Virus record (IMG/VR): IMGVR_UViG_3300015373_000015
Span: 1-37,768 of that record
From: a virus
Length of the DNA: 37,768 nucleotides
Reading direction: 5' to 3' (one strand)
The position numbers and the translations under genes were made by a program. How positions within the stretch are numbered: the first letter of the stretch is position 1; the number at the start of each line of letters is the position of its first letter. Positions 30,228-37,768 of the stretch are shown here, piece by piece. The notes beneath the pieces were generated by a model. That model was not told the origin of the DNA. It saw nothing but the letters and a program-made list of their open reading frames with translations, and made no database searches.

Positions 30228-31482
30228 CTTCGACCACAATCCTCTGATCCCGCCACATCAAGTTTCCATTAATGAATTTAGCGAGGTCTATATTGAATTT
30301 TCCGTCATCAAAGAGTGTCGCTGTCGCAAATCCTGCTTGCCAATCTGGGGCCACTGAATAGCCCAATCCCTGTTTAATCTTGGCCATCGTGCCGCACTCC
30401 ACACCAGTAAGAGTCTCCGTGTTTCCATCAATGTCGTGTTTAGTTAGGAAGACTTCTGACATGCGGTGTGAGTGGCCGACAACTACCGAGTGACCTAGAT
30501 GTTCCAGAGTCTTGAGAGCGGTGGTACCAGACTTCTGAGTGGCGATCCAGCCGTGACGAGCAGCAAGGTTCTCACCTACACGAATCTGTGCATGCTCATA
30601 ATCTCCGTTGGGATTAACCCACTCAATCTCAAGCTCATCTAAACGCAGCAAATGAGAAATCGAAAGAACGGACTCACCAATCTGTTCATCGTCCACCTTA
30701 GCTCTACGTAGACCATACATATTCAGGAGACTGTCAATGACAGCGTTCCTGAGTCTCGCTTCATGGTTACCCGAGAGAAGCTGCCACTGTGTTGCAGGCG
30801 AGGCTTCCTTGTAGTCCTTTAAGACGCCGTATGCGGTATCAATACACTCCTGCATACTGCGAGACCACTCCGGGTTGTAGCGGTGTCGAGAGATGCTGTC
30901 GAAATCCAGCATGTCCCCAATCAGGATTCCCCTATTGGGTTTATTGACTCGAAGCCACTGACAGGCTGCGGCATGTAAATCAACATCGTGATGAGGACAA
31001 TGTTGATCCCCAAAGAATGCAACCAATTCTCCTTCACGTTTCGGCAGGGACGGTAGCTTCTTAGGAGGCTTCCACCCTTCCGCTCGTGCTGGCATTAAGG
31101 CTTCTAAAGCCTTTGGCGCAAGGTCTACACGAATCTGCGTCATTGGTTCTTCATCTGTACCCCACTCGTTCAACCGAGTGCGAAGGATTACCCAATCATC
31201 AGGATCAAGACCACGCCGCTTAACAAACTCCCTAAGATCGGTGGTCCATTCATCTGGTTCGGTGGAGTAGATAGATGCTCTATCCGCTCCTTCGTGAATA
31301 ACGCCCTTATGCCGAAGGCGTGCGGCTTCTATTTCTTCTTCAAGGGCACGCGAACGAATACGGTGTCGTAAGGCTTCCCGAGATACTCCCAGAGCCTTGG
31401 ACGCCCCAATAACTGAACCAGTCTGTTCGACCGCCTCAATTATCTTGTCGTCGCCTACCCAGTGGTGTCTAACGACGCCCAT
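30208..31482 (-). CDS. HTH domain fused to a calcineurin-like metallophosphoesterase
   Basis: A 424-residue protein. Residues 10-48 form a helix-turn-helix (DKIIEAVEQTGSVIGASKAL, then GVSREALRHRIR). Residues 153-400 carry a full metallophosphoesterase signature: D159-x-H161 in FFGDQHCP, GD at 189-190 (LIGDMLDFDS), GNHE at 238-241, H310 in ARHG, and GHSH at 336-339. Related enzymes include Mre11/SbcD nucleases and phosphodiesterases. The HTH suggests action on DNA at specific sites. It is followed in the operon by the Fe-S exonuclease. Which ester it cuts is unknown. Confidence 0.8.
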   Translation of the reverse strand: MGVVRHHWVGDDKIIEAVEQTGSVIGASKALGVSREALRHRIRSRALEEEIEAARLRHKGVIHEGADRASIYSTEPDEWTTDLREFVKRRGLDPDDWVILRTRLNEWGTDEEPMTQIRVDLAPKALEALMPARAEGWKPPKKLPSLPKREGELVAFFGDQHCPHHDVDLHAAACQWLRVNKPNRGILIGDMLDFDSISRHRYNPEWSRSMQECIDTAYGVLKDYKEASPATQWQLLSGNHEARLRNAVIDSLLNMYGLRRAKVDDEQIGESVLSISHLLRLDELEIEWVNPNGDYEHAQIRVGENLAARHGWIATQKSGTTALKTLEHLGHSVVVGHSHRMSEVFLTKHDIDGNTETLTGVECGTMAKIKQGLGYSVAPDWQAGFATATLFDDGKFNIDLAKFINGNLMWRDQRIVVEDVGTGT

Positions 31483-31502
31483 GTTGCATAAAGGATAGCG
31501 TA

Positions 31503-32522
31503 TTAATCCCTGGTGGTGGACAAAACCGCTGCACGTATTTGATTTTTGACTTCCTCGTTCTCTAGCAAGAGTTGTCTCAGTCCCTTGTCCTGGTACTTGG
31601 TTCCTTCGTACTCATACCAAGTCCCTTTCTCGCTAGTTTTCGCAAAAACACCGAAATGCTTACCAGCCTTCAGATACTCGAAAGTCTCATCAAACTTAAG
31701 TGTTTGGAAGTCCAGCCACATAGTCGCTGTTAGTAGTGGTCGTCCCACACGGCTCTTGTCTACACGGACTTTAATCTCCTGACCAGATGGTTCAATCTGG
31801 CCGGACATTCCTTCTTCCTTATTACCCTTCTCATGTAGATTGCCGTTGTTGTCGTAGTACAGCCACTTGCCTTTCTTGAAGTGAGCCGTCATAGACGATT
31901 GGTGATCGAGGATGTTTCCACCAGCAGCAATCTCTCCACCACCAGGCTTGAAATTAGCTCGAACCTGATCCAGCAGAAGGACGGTGTGTTCGTGGTGATC
32001 GAACCGCTCGTTTAGTCTGCGGAATACTTTTCCCCATGCGCGAGCGCTAAGGCCAGGACGCCAATCACGAACATCGGCATTGAGTTCGTCTTCGGACACT
32101 GCAATAGTGCAGGAGTCAATAACATGTAGGTGGACGACGCTGAATAACGCCTCCATTTTGTCGCCAATCTCTTCAATAGTTGTCCCTTCGACAATCGCTA
32201 GCTTCTCTGGCTGTACTCCTCTTACTTTGGCAAATTCTGGATCGTACTGCTTTTCGATGTTATAGTAAGCGCATGAGAGACCAAGCTTCTGAGCTTCGCC
32301 AATTACATTCAATGCCGTCAGCGTCTTACATGAATGGTATCCTCCGTAAAAACGTGAGAAACGCCCTTGGGGAATACCCCCGCCCATCGCAGCATCTAAT
32401 TCAAGACTGCCCGTACTTATTCGGGCGGGGTTCTCATACCGATCCCCCATCCGAATGTCATCTTCATATTTTCTAGAAATCTTGTTAAGGACTTCATTAA
32501 AGTTTTCGTGGTCTACAGACAA
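31503..32522 (-). CDS. RecA/UvsX-like recombinase with altered P-loop
   Basis: A 339-residue RecA-fold ATPase for strand exchange and recombination-dependent replication. RISTGSLELDAAMGGGIPQG (34-53) matches the RecA start of the core. The P-loop is G60-G-Y-H-S-C65-K66-T67, with cysteine in place of the second glycine. AYYNIEKQYDPEFAKVRGV and LHVIDSC (Walker B) follow, then VLLLDQVRANF, the counterpart of the RecA N-Q-x-R segment. The start is TTG 32522 with AAGGGAT upstream. It sits just after the polymerase gene in transcription order. A phage recombinase rather than host RecA is clear from size and divergence. Confidence 0.8.
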   Translation of the reverse strand: MSVDHENFNEVLNKISRKYEDDIRMGDRYENPARISTGSLELDAAMGGGIPQGRFSRFYGGYHSCKTLTALNVIGEAQKLGLSCAYYNIEKQYDPEFAKVRGVQPEKLAIVEGTTIEEIGDKMEALFSVVHLHVIDSCTIAVSEDELNADVRDWRPGLSARAWGKVFRRLNERFDHHEHTVLLLDQVRANFKPGGGEIAAGGNILDHQSSMTAHFKKGKWLYYDNNGNLHEKGNKEEGMSGQIEPSGQEIKVRVDKSRVGRPLLTATMWLDFQTLKFDETFEYLKAGKHFGVFAKTSEKGTWYEYEGTKYQDKGLRQLLLENEEVKNQIRAAVLSTTRD

Positions 32523-32714
32523 CTAGTGGTATCCCTTATTTGGATCGACAACAAAACTGAGGGAATCCAACCAGTGCTGTAAGGCCTCTGGTTCACCAGA
32601 TACGACCATTGTAAACTCGGTAGGCGTCTCCTCGAAGGTAATAGCAAGACCAGCCTCAGACGCGCTCAGGCGAACCTCCATTTGCGTTTTACATACACGC
32701 GGTGGCGGGATCAT
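32523..32714 (-). CDS. Small hypothetical protein
   Basis: A 63-residue protein between the DNA polymerase and RecA-like genes, overlapping the polymerase end by four bases (ATGA). It looks like one small beta-alpha-beta unit (MEVRLSASEAGLAITFEETP, TEFTMVVSGEPEALQHWLDS). No metal site or catalytic motif is present. A replication accessory role is possible from position only. Confidence 0.6.
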   Translation of the reverse strand: MIPPPRVCKTQMEVRLSASEAGLAITFEETPTEFTMVVSGEPEALQHWLDSLSFVVDPNKGYH

Positions 32715-34390
32715 TTCAATTCACTCCATTTCTGACCAATACTTGCTTCCGCTACAAGGTTAGCATCGCCTGATGCATCCATCATTATGTCCTCTAGCAT
32801 CACCCTAGCGTCCTCTGCTTCTTCCTCATGCGTCTCTAGGACTATTTCGTCGTGGATGTAAAGGATGGCTGTAAGGCCCGCCTCATGGATACGAGCGGCT
32901 GCTTCCTTGAAGATATCTGCACACCCACCCTGGATCAGATAGTTGAGTGCAATGTAGTCCTTATCTGGATCGAGATAATGGCGACGGCCTCCGACAGTCT
33001 TCACATATCCCTGCCGTCCGAGGTGCCACCTAATCTCAGCCTTTAGTTCATTTACTTCTGGATAAGTCTGGTGCCAGCGGTTAAGTACCTCGCGGGCTTC
33101 TGCCTCGCTAATCCCGAATGTGTGAGCAGTCTTCTTGATACCTACACCGAACAAGATGGAGTAATTAAGTGTCTTGGCCTGCTTCCTGGTGAAGCCAACT
33201 CCATCGGCGGTGATCTGGTGTAGGTCAAGTCCTTCCTTAAACGCCTTCTCGATAGCTCCACCGGGCGCTAGGTGACCCATCATGCGAAGCTCCATGTTGT
33301 CGTAGTCAGCACCGACCAGAACCATTGGAGATACTGCCTCGAATATGCTCCGTACTCGTTCGGCCGTAGGCAAGTTCTGCATGTTCGGTTCACCACTAGA
33401 CATCCTCCCCGTGCCCGTACCTACTTGCCGGAAGGTTCCGTACACACGACCATTGTGAGAAAACTTAAGCAGCGATGCCGCGTAATCCACCATCTTCTTC
33501 TGCTCGCGCAGCTTCAATATCGACCGAGCTAGGTCATCATCAATAGTTTCCAGTACAGCGGCGTCTAGCTTGACTTGCTTGGATTTCTCCGTCTTGGGGA
33601 GCTTGGTTACATCCACTCCTCGCATGACAAGCGCAGCTTCAATCTGACGTGGAGCATTGGTATTGAAGTCGTCAAACTTTGATAGTTCAATAACTTTCTT
33701 AGACCATCGCTCATAATCTTTCTCGACTTCTCTTTGAAATCTTTTAGCCGATTTCAGATTGATCGGTGCGCCACGTCTTTGCGTATCGTAGATCGCCGGA
33801 AGCACACGATGCTCTAGCGCTAGCGTATCTTCTTGCCCCTCTAGGTCCCTACCACACCGCTGACCTACATACTGCGTTGTCTCTACGTCTGTCATGCAGT
33901 ACGGTTCGAGCAGATGCATGGGAGCATCGCCCTTCTGCGGTTGAGGTAGGCCTTCCTTCTTAGCTTCTCTACGAGCCTTAGAGAGCCACTTCTTAAGCTT
34001 CTCTTCAGGTTCCAATACCCATGGAGGAAGCGCACCTTCCTTGACATAGTTCTTCTGAAGTTTGTCTAGGCCTGTAGACCCTGGCATACGCCAGCCGCTC
34101 AGGTGGGCTACTAGTTGTGTGTCCCTCCACTTATCTTGAGAGGGGAGTACATAGCCATTGTGGTCTAGGAAGGCCCAGTCGAAACAGGAATTGTGGGCAA
34201 AGAACAAGTTATCGCGATTAAGCCACGCCTGTATTTGCTTCCGTTGTTCTGGATGTCGCAGTGATTCCTTGTGTGCGCCTTTAGCGAAACAGACAAGCTT
34301 AAGCTCATCTACTCGCGGGTCTAAGCCTGTCGTCTCAACGTCGAAGGTGACTTCTAGGTGACACTGCTCGTAATCATTTGACAAGTTCAC
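32711..34390 (-). CDS. Family A DNA polymerase with 3'-5' exonuclease
   Basis: A 559-residue replicative polymerase of the Pol I family without a 5' nuclease domain. Exonuclease: D17 and E19 in FDVETTGL, D71 in AHNSCFDWAFL, and Y164-x3-D168 in YCMTDVE, so proofreading appears intact. Polymerase: motif A VGADYDNMELRM with D362; motif B RKQAKTLNYSILFG with R402, K406, Y410 and F414; motif C YIHDEIVLE with H513-D514-E515. The tyrosine at 410 is at the position that sets discrimination against dideoxynucleotides, as in T7 polymerase. The start is GTG 34390, with TTG 34384 as an alternative. It overlaps the preceding gene by 17 bases. Confidence 0.9.
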   Translation of the reverse strand: MNLSNDYEQCHLEVTFDVETTGLDPRVDELKLVCFAKGAHKESLRHPEQRKQIQAWLNRDNLFFAHNSCFDWAFLDHNGYVLPSQDKWRDTQLVAHLSGWRMPGSTGLDKLQKNYVKEGALPPWVLEPEEKLKKWLSKARREAKKEGLPQPQKGDAPMHLLEPYCMTDVETTQYVGQRCGRDLEGQEDTLALEHRVLPAIYDTQRRGAPINLKSAKRFQREVEKDYERWSKKVIELSKFDDFNTNAPRQIEAALVMRGVDVTKLPKTEKSKQVKLDAAVLETIDDDLARSILKLREQKKMVDYAASLLKFSHNGRVYGTFRQVGTGTGRMSSGEPNMQNLPTAERVRSIFEAVSPMVLVGADYDNMELRMMGHLAPGGAIEKAFKEGLDLHQITADGVGFTRKQAKTLNYSILFGVGIKKTAHTFGISEAEAREVLNRWHQTYPEVNELKAEIRWHLGRQGYVKTVGGRRHYLDPDKDYIALNYLIQGGCADIFKEAAARIHEAGLTAILYIHDEIVLETHEEEAEDARVMLEDIMMDASGDANLVAEASIGQKWSELK

Positions 34391-34721
34391 CCTTCGATAT
34401 CTTAGTGGCCGACCAAACTACATATGAGGGCCAAAGCTCTAAGTCTAAGTCTGGATATTTGCCACTATCAAATGCTTGAATGAAACGCTTTACATAGCGA
34501 GGGAAACGTTCCGCTCGATACGGCCTATGATTGGCCCCCAAGGTATCGTCACGAATTGAAGCCCAATTAGGAGTAACCAAAGAGCCTTCTCCAAGACCTT
34601 TAGCTACTGCACAATTACGTGCTGAACCCTTTTCCCCACATGGAATTTCAGACAATGGCGTAAGGCCACTTATCTTACGATGCTTATTAATCCATTTAAG
34701 AGTCTTGTCGTAATCATTCAT
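34374..34721 (-). CDS. Hypothetical protein upstream of the polymerase
   Basis: A 115-residue protein that I do not recognise, starting MNDYDKTLKWINKHRKI, with C28 and C37 in PCGEKGSARNCAVAKGLG and an aromatic end (YPDLDLELWPSYVVW). GGAGG lies seven bases before ATG 34721, which overlaps the upstream stop (ATGA). It overlaps the polymerase start by 17 bases. A replication accessory role is inferred from position only. Confidence 0.6.
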   Translation of the reverse strand: MNDYDKTLKWINKHRKISGLTPLSEIPCGEKGSARNCAVAKGLGEGSLVTPNWASIRDDTLGANHRPYRAERFPRYVKRFIQAFDSGKYPDLDLELWPSYVVWSATKISKGELVK

Positions 34722-34909
34722 TTCCAATCCTCCGGTACTTGATCGGGCGGGTTTAAGCTTTTCTCTATAAGGTTCAATTTGTGCTCTAGATGTATGACTT
34801 TCTTCAACAAGGCTTCCGCTACCTGCGTATCTGAGGCGCTGCTGGGTAGTTCTAATTCCTCGCGGAGGAAAAGCTGTCTACGATGATCCCAACCTAATCC
34901 AGAACTCAC
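34718..34909 (-). CDS. Small helical hypothetical protein
   Basis: A 63-residue protein with a central helix and possible short coiled coil (SASDTQVAEALLKKVIHLEH, KLNLIEKSL). ATGA overlaps join it to the genes on both sides. No motif reveals a function. Confidence 0.6.
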   Translation of the reverse strand: MSSGLGWDHRRQLFLREELELPSSASDTQVAEALLKKVIHLEHKLNLIEKSLNPPDQVPEDWK

Positions 34910-35508
34910 TGCAACCTCTCTAGCACGTCAGAAGAGTACAGATAAAGTCGCTCAGCTTCCGCAGGCTCTAGGCCAAGATCGGGCACAATTGGACCCTCTA
35001 CAGATTCTAGCTCAGAACTCCAATTATGTGTTTGATTGCTCCAAGCCTCTCCCTTAGATGGTAGAAGTTGACGAGCCTCATTCATCAGACACCAGTTATC
35101 GGCCTCCTTGACATACGGCTTATGGAATTCCTCTGGGCCGAATGGCAGATCAAAGGACTCACAAATAGCCGCATCAATCTTGGCTTCAATCTTCCTGAGC
35201 GTATCGCCTAGTAGATGCTTGAACGGGCGGACGATATCGCCTAGGTAAGCCTCAGCGTCGTCGTGGTGGAAACAGGCCAGGACTTGACTCCTAGACCATC
35301 CCATGTGCCTGGCGTAACTAGACGCCATTACCGCGTGCTCAGCTACACTGTAGTAACGATAAACATGACCCGTGAATCTACAGATATTAGAGAGGGCATG
35401 AGCTACGTCTTCCTTGCATACTACGGCTGGATCGGGACTGTCAAAATCGAAGTACCGACCCGTATAGGTTTCAATTTCGGTATCTGTTGGTATATGTAGT
35501 GTCGTCAT
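34906..35508 (-). CDS. HD-domain phosphohydrolase (YfbR-like)
   Basis: A 200-residue HD-superfamily enzyme. Metal ligands are visible as H58 in YSVAEHAVMAS, H82-D83 in FHHDDAEAYLGDIV, and a distal aspartate, probably D137 in VKEADNWCLMNEAR. This matches YfbR-type 5'-deoxynucleotidases, which remove phosphate from dNMPs. Together with the adjacent dNMP kinase it would tune nucleotide pools during phage replication. The opening (HIPTDTEIETYTGRYFDFDS) is typical of phage members. It overlaps neighbours by four bases at each end. Confidence 0.8.
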   Translation of the reverse strand: MTTLHIPTDTEIETYTGRYFDFDSPDPAVVCKEDVAHALSNICRFTGHVYRYYSVAEHAVMASSYARHMGWSRSQVLACFHHDDAEAYLGDIVRPFKHLLGDTLRKIEAKIDAAICESFDLPFGPEEFHKPYVKEADNWCLMNEARQLLPSKGEAWSNQTHNWSSELESVEGPIVPDLGLEPAEAERLYLYSSDVLERLQ

Positions 35509-36140
35509 ACTTGCATCCTTAATTGCAATTTGTGGTCTTCTAAGAGACCTCCTACGGCATCCTCCACTTTCAGTCGTAGTTCTGTCAGGCCTCCGGAATT
35601 ATCCAATCGGTAATCTATTAGGCTTGGATCAATTCCTTGTTCGCTGACGTGGGCGTCGTGTATCTCTAGCTGTCGCTCAACGTTCCAGATGGCTCCGCCC
35701 AATTCCTTAATACGCTCGGCCTCATTGTCAAACCGTAAGTCAGAAATGACACCTATTGTTGCGTTCTTGAAATTGGAGCGGAGCTTATCTGGATCATCTA
35801 GTGGCAATAGACTGTCAACCCAAAAATCTTTACCGAATACTTCTCGGTGAGCTTCTGTTCCATAACTTTGCAGAAATTCTCTACCGCTTACTGGTAGTTT
35901 CCAGTTATCGGTTAAGCCATAGGATGCTACTGAACCTTTCTCCTTAAGCTCGTTACACCATTCAATCCCTTCTCGCATAGTGCAATCTGGTTTGAATAGT
36001 CGATAAGCACTCCACTTAAGTAGATCAGAAAAACCACGTTCCTCGGCAGTAAGCCTTTGACTGTAGGCCCAGTCCTTTACAAAGCCCGCAACCTCACCCT
36101 TACCAGAACGCTTCTGTCCAGTAACTCCTATAAGTAGCAT
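35505..36140 (-). CDS. Deoxynucleoside monophosphate kinase
   Basis: A 211-residue P-loop kinase resembling phage dNMP kinases (T4 gp1 type), which make dNDPs for DNA synthesis. Walker A is G8-QKRSGKG15. ERGFSDLLKWSAYRLF is the substrate helix, and VISDLRFDNEAERIKELGG matches the conserved late strand with its DxRF motif; IWNVER follows. It is in the replication operon, four bases overlapping the HD gene. Confidence 0.8.
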   Translation of the reverse strand: MLLIGVTGQKRSGKGEVAGFVKDWAYSQRLTAEERGFSDLLKWSAYRLFKPDCTMREGIEWCNELKEKGSVASYGLTDNWKLPVSGREFLQSYGTEAHREVFGKDFWVDSLLPLDDPDKLRSNFKNATIGVISDLRFDNEAERIKELGGAIWNVERQLEIHDAHVSEQGIDPSLIDYRLDNSGGLTELRLKVEDAVGGLLEDHKLQLRMQV

Positions 36141-36148
36141 TGAACTCC

Positions 36149-36874
36149 TTACACTTCAAGCCACGGATTCTTGCTCTTGCCTTCCGACTGGCCTTGCTGA
36201 GAATAGTCTCCCTCACCAAGCTTCATCTTGAATTCCTCTACCGAGCCAGGAACCGTGTAATGGTTTAGATCATATTTAGTCTCTGCAAGCTCTTCCTCCG
36301 TAGGAGAGAAGTCCTGCGGCCCGCCATCAATATCCTGCGGGACGATTTCGTAGAACGGAAGGTTATCACCCTTACGGGTTACCTCGAAGCGACGAGAGCT
36401 AAGGCCCTTGTAGCGATCATTGATTACTTCAAGCTTCTCAAACAAACGAATACCGGAAGTCCAGATAGCTACCTGAGTCTTGTTACCTACAGAAATCTTG
36501 TTGCCCCTGGCATCTTTCTCTAGGCGCTGATTCTCGTCACGCTTCCATACAGGAGCGTCAAACCAAATGACGTTGATGTAGCCCTTGAACTTACGATCAA
36601 GCCCACGCTCACATCCTGGGCAAGGCTTACCCTCAGCGTTCTGGTCTAGGCAGGGTACGGTAATTCCCCAACTGCGTCCTTCTACAGGAATCTCGTGTAC
36701 GTCTGCATAATGAACATCATCATTCTCCTCTAGGAAGCGAACGTAGGCGCTCTCTCCATCCTTAATGCTGAAGTAGAGAGGCGGTGGGCCGTCAAATTTA
36801 CGCTCTTGCTTCCACTGACTTTGTGCCTTCTTCTGTTCTACTCGATTCTTAATTCCCGAAAAACCTTTACTCAT
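36149..36874 (-). CDS. Putative single-stranded DNA-binding protein (zinc-containing)
   Basis: A 241-residue protein in the slot after primase. The N-terminus is basic (IKNRVEQKKAQSQWKQERKF). An OB-type beta region follows (GESAYVRFLEENDDVHYADV) with a zinc site from C75, C85 and C88 (PCLDQNAEGKPCPGCERGL) and probably H60, reminiscent of gp32-type phage proteins. Strands such as GYINVIWFDAPVWKR and QVAIWTSGIRLFEKLEVIND continue the core. The C-terminus is Gln/Gly/Ser-rich, ending NPWLEV. The call is from layout and context; another nucleic-acid-binding protein is possible. Confidence 0.6.
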   Translation of the reverse strand: MSKGFSGIKNRVEQKKAQSQWKQERKFDGPPPLYFSIKDGESAYVRFLEENDDVHYADVHEIPVEGRSWGITVPCLDQNAEGKPCPGCERGLDRKFKGYINVIWFDAPVWKRDENQRLEKDARGNKISVGNKTQVAIWTSGIRLFEKLEVINDRYKGLSSRRFEVTRKGDNLPFYEIVPQDIDGGPQDFSPTEEELAETKYDLNHYTVPGSVEEFKMKLGEGDYSQQGQSEGKSKNPWLEV

Positions 36875-36901
36875 CTTTCCCTTTCAATTTTGGTGTGACT
36901 C

Positions 36902-37768
36902 TCAATCTCTGCGTAAGCTTAGCATACGTTTGTGTCCGCTCTCCGCACGTTCAATCTCTTTAACGATGTCGTCTGGTGTGGAGTCAGCAGCATCTATCTC
37001 TGTACTGATTCCGCTAATCGGCATGTGTGGGCCAAATTCTTCTAGCGCACTTATCATAGCGCTCAGGCCTGCTGAATCGTTATCGAACCAGATGGTCAGC
37101 CGATCCGCTTCACGCTTAATGACTTCCTTCTGATACTCGGAGAGGTAGCTCCCGTTAATAGCAATTCCTGCATACCCAGCCTGCCACACCGCTATCGCGT
37201 TTAACTCTCCCTCGCACGCAACGAAGTGTCGGGGCTGCCCATCAAGATACCTGTCCTGATCTAGGATGGCGTTCGCTAAGCCGAAGACAATCTTACTCTT
37301 AGCGTAAGTCTCCCAACCATATTTGGGTCCACCCAGGACTAGATACTTAGGCTTTCCTACAGGATCAATCGTTCGGCCTTTAATCCCTACAAGCCTGTTC
37401 TGCTCATCACGGACTGGAATAGTGATCCTATTGGTGAGATGGTCGTAACCTATATCCCAGAAATCTAAAGTTTCCTCTTCAAATCCACGGTTGTACATGT
37501 ACTTCCGCGCGAAGTCAGGCATATCGCGGAAGCGATCTAGAGCATCATCAGGCAACGCAGGCTGGCGCTCCTCAATGGACTGCGGCTTGCTTGTCAGGAT
37601 ACGGTTCAATTCGTCTTTGGTTGACGTAGCGCCACGTTGGAAATACCCAGGATCGTACTTCTCGCGCAACAATTGTAACGCCTTGATCCGAGATATATCT
37701 TGGGAGAGCATAGCGAATTCTACCGCTGTGCCCTTCTTATGGCAGCCATGACAGAACCAAGCCGTAGA
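36902..37768 (-). CDS. DnaG-type DNA primase, 5' end beyond the window
   Basis: A partial gene: 288 codons are visible and the frame runs open through the right edge. The first visible residues, FCHGCHKKGTAVEFAM, are the second half of a CHC2-type zinc finger with C6 and C9, so the internal ATG at 37711 is not the start. The RNA polymerase core follows (FARKYMYNRGFEEETLDFWD, RITIPVRDEQNRLVGIKGR), then the TOPRIM domain with E186 and E188 in FVACEGELNAI and D229/D231 in IWFDNDSAGLSA. No helicase domain is fused in the visible part. It would make RNA primers for the family A polymerase. Confidence 0.85.
   Translation of the reverse strand, partial: STAWFCHGCHKKGTAVEFAMLSQDISRIKALQLLREKYDPGYFQRGATSTKDELNRILTSKPQSIEERQPALPDDALDRFRDMPDFARKYMYNRGFEEETLDFWDIGYDHLTNRITIPVRDEQNRLVGIKGRTIDPVGKPKYLVLGGPKYGWETYAKSKIVFGLANAILDQDRYLDGQPRHFVACEGELNAIAVWQAGYAGIAINGSYLSEYQKEVIKREADRLTIWFDNDSAGLSAMISALEEFGPHMPISGISTEIDAADSTPDDIVKEIERAESGHKRMLSLRRD

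Noticed and set aside
1-37768. Integrase, attachment site, repressor or insertion sequence suggesting a prophage.
   Set aside because: No recombinase, transposase, terminal inverted repeats or lysogeny regulator is visible. The content is that of a lytic phage, although genes outside the window are unknown.

Overview
The window is a 37.8 kb piece of a large double-stranded DNA tailed-phage genome, not bacterial chromosome. It holds, in one dense block, a DnaG-type primase, a family A DNA polymerase, a RecA-like recombinase, two resolvase-like nucleases, a large terminase, a portal fused to a MuF domain, tail and receptor-binding-type proteins, a holin between two lytic enzymes, and a phage tRNA. 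Base composition looks close to half GC. The portal-MuF fusion, the M15-type endolysin with holin and the repetitive threonine/alanine-rich tail protein resemble large phages of actinobacteria (Streptomyces-type). That host assignment is inference from gene style; the sequence itself does not prove it.

Layout. Positions 1-801 read on the plus strand: a tRNA-Lys, a tRNA-like fold without a D arm, and two small genes. A convergent spacer (802-955) with three hairpins separates these from everything else, which reads on the minus strand. Following minus-strand transcription from the right edge leftwards: replication and nucleotide metabolism (37768-31503: primase, putative ssDNA-binding protein, dNMP kinase, HD phosphohydrolase, DNA polymerase, RecA-like protein); recombination and nucleases (31482-27089: HTH-metallophosphoesterase, Fe-S PD-(D/E)XK nuclease, RuvC-like resolvase); packaging and portal (27092-21466); virion and tail-type proteins (21485-13782); lysis (13780-12051) with a papain-like protease (11921-11220); a glycan-building cluster (10801-3837: four glycosyltransferase genes, a sugar-nucleotide dehydratase, a UDP-sugar dehydrogenase and a methyltransferase) with tiny zinc-ribbon genes between them; an Hjc-like nuclease; and finally a run of tiny basic, membrane and disordered proteins (3342-956).

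Genes are packed with ATGA, TAATG or longer overlaps, so translational coupling is probably common. Reading the apparent gaps showed eleven genes of 20-52 codons that a normal length cutoff would miss: five K/R-rich or related basic peptides, two single-membrane-span peptides, three zinc ribbons and one 52-residue protein inside the start of the terminase gene. Several starts were moved: the terminase to a TTG with a good ribosome binding site, and one C-proximal gene to a possible ATT start.

The points most worth a second look are the glycan locus with its zinc-ribbon minigenes, a symmetric alternating hairpin (3331-3362) beside stacked basic microproteins, a tail protein of about 26 tandem repeats, the papain-like protease beside the endolysin, a RecA-like protein with cysteine in its P-loop, and the absence of a recognisable major capsid or tape-measure gene between portal and lysis.
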